Assembly (NCBI GenBank): GCA_033977485.1
Contig: CM066985.1
Span: 78,311,045 to 78,375,044, forward strand
DNA: 64,000 nt
Source: Hydrangea macrophylla
Taxonomy: Eukaryota; Streptophyta; Magnoliopsida; Cornales; Hydrangeaceae
Direction: 5' to 3'
The translations under genes and the position numbers were made by a program. A model generated the notes under the pieces. It had not been told where the DNA came from. It saw only the letters and a program-made list of their open reading frames with translations, and made no database searches. This document shows positions 56,562-64,000 of this stretch, in pieces; the stretch's first letter is position 1, and the number at the start of each line of letters is the position of its first letter.

Positions 56562-58303
56562 TGTTATGAAACTAATAATAAAAGCAGGCACATATAAATC
56601 AATACTCACACAAAGGGACATATATTTTAGGTGGTTTTGCAATTTGCCTAAGTTCACTGCGGAGGGGGATCACTGTTTATTATCAAGGGAATTTATACAA
56701 CTCAAGCACTCTCTACCAGTGTATATCAAAACACTGTTATTATTTTTCTCTTCTTTCTATCAGTCACTCTTTTCTATACTTCTCTATGTGTCTGTGTTTC
56801 TATATGTATATTGCTCTGGCCTTGAGTAGTACTGAATTTATAGGCATTTTTTGCACTTGTGTAATCAATGCTTCATGACACAAAAGTCGGGATGCATGTA
56901 AGCCTGCAATGAACTAGACCAGGCTTTTGACTAATGTGGACTTTCACATTTTAAAACACTCCCCCTTGAATGTCTACATATTAACAATATGCACCAATTG
57001 CTTACTACTCCTCATTGTAACATGAGTAGTTTCTGCAAGAAACTTCTTTGAGGATTTGCATTCTAATGTTGTGCACTAGCTTTTTGAATGTTGTAGTTGG
57101 TAACACCGTAGTGAATAAATCTACTAGATTGTCAATGGTGCGTACCTGCTGAACATTGAAATCATCATTTTTTGGAACTCGTGTATATAGAAGAATTTTG
57201 GTGAGATGTGCTTGGTTCTTTCGCCTTTAATAAATCCCCCTCTGATCCCTATACAAGCAGCATTATCTTCATATAATGTTGTTGGGCTATCTTTGATCGT
57301 AGATAAGTTACATGATTCTCGAATATGCTGGATCATAGATCTCAACTACATGCATTCACAACTGGCTTCATGTAGTGCAATAATTTCAACATGACTAGAA
57401 GAAATGGCAGTTAATGTCTTCTTTACAGATCGCCATGATATAGTAGTATCACCACAAGTAAATACACAACCTATTTGAGATCGAGCTTTGTGTAGATAAA
57501 AAAGATAACTAGATCTGCATACCCATTATTGGTGATTTAGATCCTCTTGGATGAAATAATCCTAAATCAATTGTACCACAAATATAGCGAAAAATGTGCT
57601 TGATACCAGTGCAATGTCTTCGAGTTGGAGCTAAACTAAACCTTGCAAGCAAATGGACAACAAAAGCAATATCTGGTCATATGTAATTTGCAAGGTACAT
57701 GAGAGCATCAATAGCACTCACATACAGTACTTGAAGACCAAGTAGCTCTTCCTCATTATCATAAGGACGATAGGAATCCTTATTTATGTCAAGTGATTGG
57801 ACCACCATTGGAGTACTCAATGGATGAGCTAGCGTTATCCATATAGAAATGTTTTAAGATCTTCTCAGTATAGGTAGACTGATGTAAGAGAAGATCTTCT
57901 CAATAACGTGTTATGAAACTAATAATAAAAGATACACACAAATAAATACTCACACAAAGGGACAAATATATTTCAGGTGGTTCGGCAATATACCTACGTC
58001 TACTACGGAGGGGGATCACTTTTTATTATCAAGGGAATTTATACAACTCAAGCATCCTTTAATTGTGTATACCAAAACACTGATATTATTTTTCTTCTTC
58101 CTATCTTTCTTTTCTCTGCATCTCTATGTGTCTGTATTTTTGCGTGTGTATTGCCTTGGCCTTGAGTACTGAATTTAAGGCATTTTTACCACTTGAGCAA
58201 TCAATGCTTCATGACACAAAATTCGGGAAGCGGGTAAGCCTTCAATGAGCTAGAGCTGCTAGACTATGCTTTTGACTAATGTGTATATTCACATTTTATA
58301 ACA
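56562..58303 (-). mobile_element. Internally deleted copia element
   Basis: The LTRs 56562-56958 (397 bp) and 57909-58303 (395 bp) are direct repeats (TGTTATGAAAC...). The flanks ATTTC (56557-56561) and GTTTC (58304-58308) match at 4 of 5. On the minus strand the purine tract CAAGGGGGAG precedes the left LTR, so the left LTR is the 3' one. The 950-bp interior holds only the end of RT and RNase H. Confidence 0.85.
57030..57880 (-). pseudogene. Copia RT end and RNase H
   Basis: From 57880 down: PYDNEEELLG, SAIDALMYLANY, then a stop before PDIAFVVHLLARFS, RRHCTGIKHIFRYICGTIDLGLF, then RNase H with SPIMG, TISWRSVKK, and LYEDNAACIGI and ERTKHISPKFFY (57150-57270). Stops and frame changes break it. 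Everything upstream of the late RT (gag, PR, INT, RT palm) and the PBS is absent, so the 5' LTR directly abuts late RT. Confidence 0.82.
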
Positions 58304-58884
58304 GTTTCTTCATTTTTTTTTGCCAATCTTTCTTTAATAAGGTGTAATTTTTGTCAATCTCTTTAGAGGAGTAAATATGAAATAGTGGCAAATATAGACC
58401 AAAGACTAAAAGTTTATACATTTTTCTGTCACTTGCTATGCTATAATGAGTCGTGCATGATTGGTTGATTTGTTTTCTATCATATATACCACTTGCACGT
58501 GCAGATGTACTAATTAATAACACATTGTGGGAAAATTTAGTAACGTGCGAAGTGTTTTTGCGCGGATCTCTGTGTGAGAGAGAGAAATGGGTAGTTGAGA
58601 AAAACAGCTGTGTGTAAAGACGCACTAAATGTTAGCTTGGCTGTGACAAAAAAAGAGTGGGTTTTCGCTCACACTTTGTTCACCCATCTTCACAATACTG
58701 ACATGTGTCTCATTATAATTATGTTCCATTCAGTAATTGTGTTGCCTAAACAAGGATAAATGAAGATGGAATCATAACATGTTAGTATGGTGCCGATGGG
58801 TGAGCAAGAGCAAGCAAAAAAGAGGTGACCAAAAAATACATCCTATTAAAAATTGCTTACCTGTTGATAAGAATTGGAACTACT
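58304..58884. other. Unassigned intergenic stretch
   Basis: No gene is recognised. It includes TTCGCTCACACTTTGTTCACCCATC (58665-58690) and GGGTGAGCAAGAGCAAGC (58798-58815), loosely inverted, possibly a decayed MITE. Confidence 0.35.
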
Positions 58885-59471
58885 TGTTGGAAAAATAGGA
58901 AGGATACGGCAATGAATCTGATTGAGGCGTGCAATAGTTTGCACTGTCCTTAAGAACAATTTCGCCCCTCAGAGTCAATGACTCGAAGCACAAGGTCTCA
59001 GTGCTATGCTCTCCAGGATTCAGCAATCAGTATCTTCCAAACGTGCACTCAAATTGGAAGACTATTTGAGTGCTCAGAATGGCTCCAGAAATAATACCAA
59101 AATATAGTTTTTGAAGATTACAGAAAAGAGAGAGAAATTTTCTATATGTAAAATGGAAGAGAGGAGGCTATTTATATTAGACAAACTACCCAACGGTCAT
59201 TTTATTAAAAACAGATTTAATAGCCTCCAAAGGCCATATTTTTAATACAGGAGTTAATAGCCTCCAACGACCATATTTTTAATATAAGAGTTAATAGATT
59301 TAATAGCCTCCAACGGCCATATTTTTAATATTGGAGTTAATAGATTTAATAGTCTCCAACGGCCATATTATTAATACAAGATACTAGTCACATCAATGTA
59401 AATGACTTTGTTTGCATTTTTGAAATAAAAAAATCCAATGCCCAAATAAGAGGAAACCCAAAATTCCAACA
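58885..59471 (-). repeat. 3' LTR of the non-coding copia-derived element
   Basis: It runs TGTTGGAAAAATAGG...AAATTCCAACA. It contains four copies of a TTTAATAGCCTCCAACGGCC repeat at 59215-59375. Confidence 0.9.
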
Positions 59472-60029
59472 ATCCCCCCTATTTCAAAAATTTAAACAAC
59501 ACATAAAATGATGGAGCAAGAGAATTCAATGCATCAAAACTGGTGCCTTTAGGGCTATGAACCAGTCCCTAGGAATATAAGAAGTGACTTACAGGGATTT
59601 GGTGAAAAAAAGTTTCTATGAACCAGAATCCCTTAACGTAAACCAGTCGTCTTATACCCACATTGATTCCTCAGAATCTGAGCAACTCTAATCGATGTGG
59701 CACATCTAGGCCCTGCGCCAGTCTTGAATTTTCATAAGTGCTCTAGAAAACTTGCCTACATTTTCATAGAAAGCGGCCCACTTTCACACTTATATAGGTG
59801 AATCCATCAAGTATGCATTGCAATTAAACATACCATCCATTCAGTATGGACTATGGAATTCATTATGAGTTTAACTCAACCTTTCTCATTGCAATTGCAC
59901 TATACACCATAGGAATGGACAACAAGATAATTAAATTATAGTGCATCTCAAATCAACCAATGACTTGTTATTACCCATATGAACCTATTTCTTGGGTTCT
60001 CCAATTACATAGGTTGGGTTACCATCATT

Positions 60030-60487
60030 GTTGATTTTTGTTAAAGGCATAAGCCCCATTCCCCTCGATGTTTTAGACACTAGTTTTCTCCCTAGTGGTA
60101 TTGTTAAATGGTCAGCCAAAAACACTTCTGACCTTATTAAATTAAGAGATATAATTTTATCTCAAACAGCTATCTCACAATATTATGTCTTAGGCGTATG
60201 CGCCTACTCATGCCATTATAGGACTTAATTATAACCCGGCCTAAATCAACCTGGCTATCACAATGTAAAGAAACCAATGGAATTGGTTTATTCCAAATAG
60301 GAATATCTACTAAGAAGCTTTTAAGCCACTCAGCCTCAATACCAGCTTTCTCAAGAATTGCAAACTCATATTCCATCGTTAACTTCGCTGTGCAAGTTTG
60401 CTTGGACAACTTCCAAGATACTACACCTCTACTAAGCGTGAAAATAAGTTCACTTGTTGATTTCGTCTCATACAATCCGAAATCCAA
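60030..60487 (-). pseudogene. Copia RNase H fragment
   Basis: Reads VVSWKLSKQTCTAKLTMEYE, then LHCDSQVDLG and RRIRLRHNIVR, and after a break SRGMGLMPL, the typical end of this copia polyprotein. It lies about 560 bp from the 3' LTR, as expected. It is the only recognisable coding remnant of the element. Confidence 0.8.
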
Positions 60488-60489
60488 TT

Positions 60490-63335
60490 TGAATCACTGA
60501 TTTTTGAAAATACATACTTTCCTCCCCCAAAAAAATTGGCTAAAATTTGTCCTTGAAAAAACCAAAATTTAAATTCTTTCGAATTTTGAAGTATGCAATA
60601 CATTTTCAAAAATAAGTTCTTCATTATCTCCGGATATACAACATTTTCAAAAATTATTTCTTCACGGGGTTGATATTTAACTAAGTCTCTAGTACCAAAA
60701 ACATTGGTAATAAGCGAGTCATCAAGTAAAACAATTCATTTTCCCTTTAAGAGTATTTCTTGTAACAATTGTGTTGTTACACATATGCCTACAAGCCCTC
60801 AAATTAATTAAACATCCTCCAAAATGTGTCATCAGCTTTACTTCCACAAATATAGCCACAAATGGTTCTTCGGACACATTAGCCTAGGAACAAATTGATG
60901 CTTTTCCAATTCTTGACCAAAGAGCTTGATTTGTTTTTCAAAACAAAATAATTTGAAATTATTTTATTTGAAGTAGGTTTCCTATCACTTGGCTCAAAAG
61001 GAGTCTAAAAAGGCTTCCAAAGAAAATTATTAACTCAAATTTTTTTTTTCAACCTCATAAGATTAATCAAGTGAAATACTAGTAGGAGCTCTTGTAATTT
61101 TAATCTCTAAAATTACCCTCGCTATATCCAAATCCTTTCATATCAAAATTAAATCTCCATGTAATTATGTCATAACACATACTCTATCACTGTATTTATG
61201 ATATAAACATATGACATTTTCATTAACTTTGAAACAATTTGAAACAATAGTTTAATCACCCCTAATTGGCTACTAATTTTAAAATCTATATAAGGAGTAA
61301 ACAAGTATTCACACTTTACTCTTATTCGGATCTATAAAACCCTGCCAGTTTATCCGAATAAAATTTCTCCTCTAATACTCCATTTAATATAAAATGGTTT
61401 TAACATCCACCTCATAAGTATATACTCATACATATCAACAGCTAATAAATTTTAATGGATGTAAAACATGAGAATAAGTATCCAAAAATTAACATATTTC
61501 TTTTAGCTAAAAACCCTCTGCTACTAAAGTAGCTTCACATTTTTCAATAAAACGATCGGGTTTAAAAATCTTTTTCTAGAGTAAATGTATAAAAACACTT
61601 CCAAAGCCTATTTAGCACTTAGCTTGCTTACACTTCCGTGGTTCAAAATCTATGTCATGATTTCAGTCATGCATTCTATACTCGATAGATCTAGATGTGA
61701 CAAAAGTAAGAGGTTAAGAACCTCCACTATTCCGCAGTTTATAAAAATAAATGCTCATAAAAATAATCACCAATAGATTCAAAAGTCACATAGATTTTGC
61801 GTCCAAAAAATTATAGACTTTACTATCAAGTGCACATCTCAAAGGACATAGCTTATGGCTTTACTAGTAATTCCCTTAGGATTAAAAATCCTACCAAAAG
61901 CTAACTAACTCAATATTCAAGAATAATAAAATTGGGGTTTTTTTTTTTTTTTTAAATACTCAAAAAAGAGTAATTATAGTTTTTAGAGTGGTGTACTCTT
62001 ACAAAAACAAAAATACACAGTTAGTAATATTTATTTTCAAATATTTGAATAATCTCAATTGGACCTCAAAAGAATAAAATATCGCGAGTCAAAGTTATTG
62101 AGTTAATAGGATATACAAGTTTAATAGGAACTTGTCACACTCAATAATTCCAACCACAAGAATTGCACCAATATAAGGTACTAGTACCACACAATTGGTG
62201 TGTATACTCAACACTAAAAAACTTTCCTTATATTAGTGGAAAACCATATGTGATCACATATACATGATATACTCTTTCAAAAAGTACTCATTAAAAAGAT
62301 ATGGTTTATAATTACTAAAACTATTTGGAAGCCAAAATAATATTTTTGCCTCATCACTTCTACAAAAAATTTCTCACCACCTTTCCAGATAAAATTTCAG
62401 GTCTCGCTCATATCACAAAAATTATATCTCCATTTTAAATAAAAATTCAAATTCCTCAAAATTTCATGTATATATATGTGTACCAACACAAATATATATA
62501 TATATGTTTTATGTCTTGCATGTCCAGTAACCTCTTCATCTAACATTCACTCTAAAAATTAAACCAAATGAATTGTAACCTATAAAAGTAATCACCATAT
62601 ATCTATTGAGTACTATATAATACTAAAGGATTTAGTAGGCAATACTGTAAAGTAGTAAATGATTACTCAGCAGCCGTTAATCAAAACCAGACCTTTGAGA
62701 AATGAAATCTGTAAACAATCGTTAAAGACAAAAAGTAATGGTTTATGACATAAATTACTTTAAAGGTACTACCACCACATTGACTACTTTAAACCTTTAA
62801 CCATTGAACATTAAACTGCCATCTCACATATTTGTGCATATGTTTGGTAAAACAAACAGCATCAAAAGTCATTTATCCTTTGAAAGTAAAAGTGATTAAA
62901 CATTATTTGAGACACTAAAGACTTAGAGATTTTGCTCAAAAAATGTATGAACACATCGTAAACATATATGTGTAAATATAAAGTCATCAGCTTATATATA
63001 TATATATATCATCATTAGTATATCCATATTTTTATTAGAATGTTCTAACATTTTCCAATATATATTGGAACACAATTTTTATGCAATCAGTTTTCTTCTT
63101 CATGAAAATAAAAAAAAAACATTGGAATATATAATTGAAATGTTATGCTCCCATTATTTTCATCACATACTATATTTCAAAAATAAATGTAAATAACATG
63201 CGTATCTTAGCGACATGAATAATGTCTGCAAATAGAAATTCAAACTCTTACCATACACAATTGTAAAATCTCTTGGATATTTGGGTTGAGTCATTTCACG
63301 TTGGTCATAGCAGCATCTAGGTTTGTTCTTAAGAA
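60490..63335. other. AT-rich interior of the copia-derived element
   Basis: 2.8 kb with no ORF over 70 codons that resembles a retrotransposon domain. It has many poly-A and poly-T tracts, TATATA blocks near 62500 and 63000, and a T run at 61937-61953. RT, INT, PR and gag would be expected here and are not seen. Confidence 0.6.
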
Positions 63336-63922
63336 TGTTGGAAAAATAGGAAGGATACAGCTATGAATCTGATTGAGGCGTGCAATAGTTTGCACTGTTC
63401 TTAAGAACAATTTCGCCCCTCAGAGTCAATGACTCGATGCATAAGGTCTCAGCGCTATGCTCTTCAGGATTCAGCAATCAGTGTCTTCCAAACGTGCACT
63501 CGAATTGGAAGACTATTTGAGTGCTCAGAATGGCTTCAGAAATAATACCAAAATATAGTTTTTGAAGATTACAGAAAAGAGAGAGGAATTTTCTATATGT
63601 AAAATGGAAGAGAGAATGCTATTTATATTAGACAAACTGCCCAACAGTCATTTTATTAAAAACAGATTTAATAGCCTCCAACGGCCATATTTTTAATACA
63701 GGAGTTAATAGCCTCCAACGGCCATAATTTTAATACAGGAGTTAATAGATTTAATAGCCTCCAACGGCCATATTTTTAATATTGGAGTTAATAGCTTTAA
63801 TAGTCTCCAACGGCCATATTATTAATAGAAGATACTAGTCACATCAATGTAAATGACTTTATTTGCATTTTTGAAATAAAAAAACCCAATGTCCAAATAA
63901 GAGGAAACCCAAAATTCCAACA
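63336..63922 (-). repeat. 5' LTR of the non-coding copia-derived element
   Basis: A direct repeat of 58885-59471, including the TTTAATAGCCTCCAACGGCC array (63665-63830). It is followed by CTACT. Confidence 0.9.
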
Positions 63923-64000
63923 CTACTTCGCCAGAAAAATTATAACCCGCGTCACAAAATTTTCAACCAATATCACAAAAAATTGTAATTAGCGTGACCA

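Larger units (their letters stand above)
58885..63922 (-). mobile_element. Copia-derived LTR element with a nearly non-coding interior
   Basis: The LTRs 58885-59471 and 63336-63922 are both 587 bp and closely similar. The target duplications CTACT (58880-58884; 63923-63927) are perfect. The minus strand carries TATAAATAG in the LTRs and a purine tract AAATAGGGGGGAT next to the left LTR, so it is transcribed from the right. Only the RNase H end (60030-60487) is recognisable; the remaining 3 kb is AT-rich without domains, and no PBS is evident beside the right LTR. Confidence 0.88.

Overview
This window is plant nuclear DNA, almost certainly from a eudicot. It has spliced genes with GT...AG introns, one host gene of the plant methylesterase (MES) family, and dense nested plant transposable elements: Helitron, Tat-type and chromovirus Ty3/gypsy, several Ty1/copia lineages, an L1-type LINE, hAT, CACTA, Mutator-like foldback and small TIR elements. 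No tRNA, rRNA, CRISPR or prokaryotic feature is seen. The species cannot be named from the sequence.

Layout. (1) 1-5873: 3' part of a broken Helitron (RepHel remnants), ending in a hairpin plus CTAG. (2) 5874-10327: the only host gene with intact coding potential, a three-exon MES-family alpha/beta hydrolase (6374-10151, 259 aa). Its first intron is 2.87 kb and carries two small TIR elements. (3) 10328-24325: a complete 14-kb Tat-type gypsy element on the minus strand, flanked by ATAAT and inserted 171 bp past the MES stop codon. It holds gag, PR, RT, RNase H and INT remnants, a spliced gene on the opposite strand, a 54-bp tandem array, and two later solo-LTR insertions, each with its own target duplication. 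(4) 24614-31089: a TIR element split by a degraded L1-type LINE. (5) 31656-38000: a copia LTR with a gag fragment, then a chromovirus LTR carrying a 959-bp foldback element, then chromovirus pol on the minus strand, cut by a CACTA terminus at 37967. (6) 39786-45035: a nearly intact copia element with identical 139-bp LTRs, the youngest insertion here. (7) 45066-49440: a hAT element inserted into an older relative of the same family; the inner copy contains a perfect 84-bp inverted repeat. (8) 50985-55251: chromovirus PR, gag, an acidic extra ORF, PBS and 5' LTR, minus strand. (9) 56204-63927: degenerate or internally deleted copia elements, including one whose LTRs and target duplication are good but whose interior is nearly non-coding.

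Function. Only the MES gene looks capable of making a host protein; it keeps the Ser-Asp-His triad. The transposons form no shared pathway. What they record is an order of insertion, dated relatively by nesting, by target-site duplications and by decay. Decay is largely C-to-T/G-to-A (Trp to stop, CGA to TGA, catalytic Asp to Asn), as expected for methylated, silenced plant repeats. Many boundaries are base-precise because target duplications are readable; where they are not, this is said.
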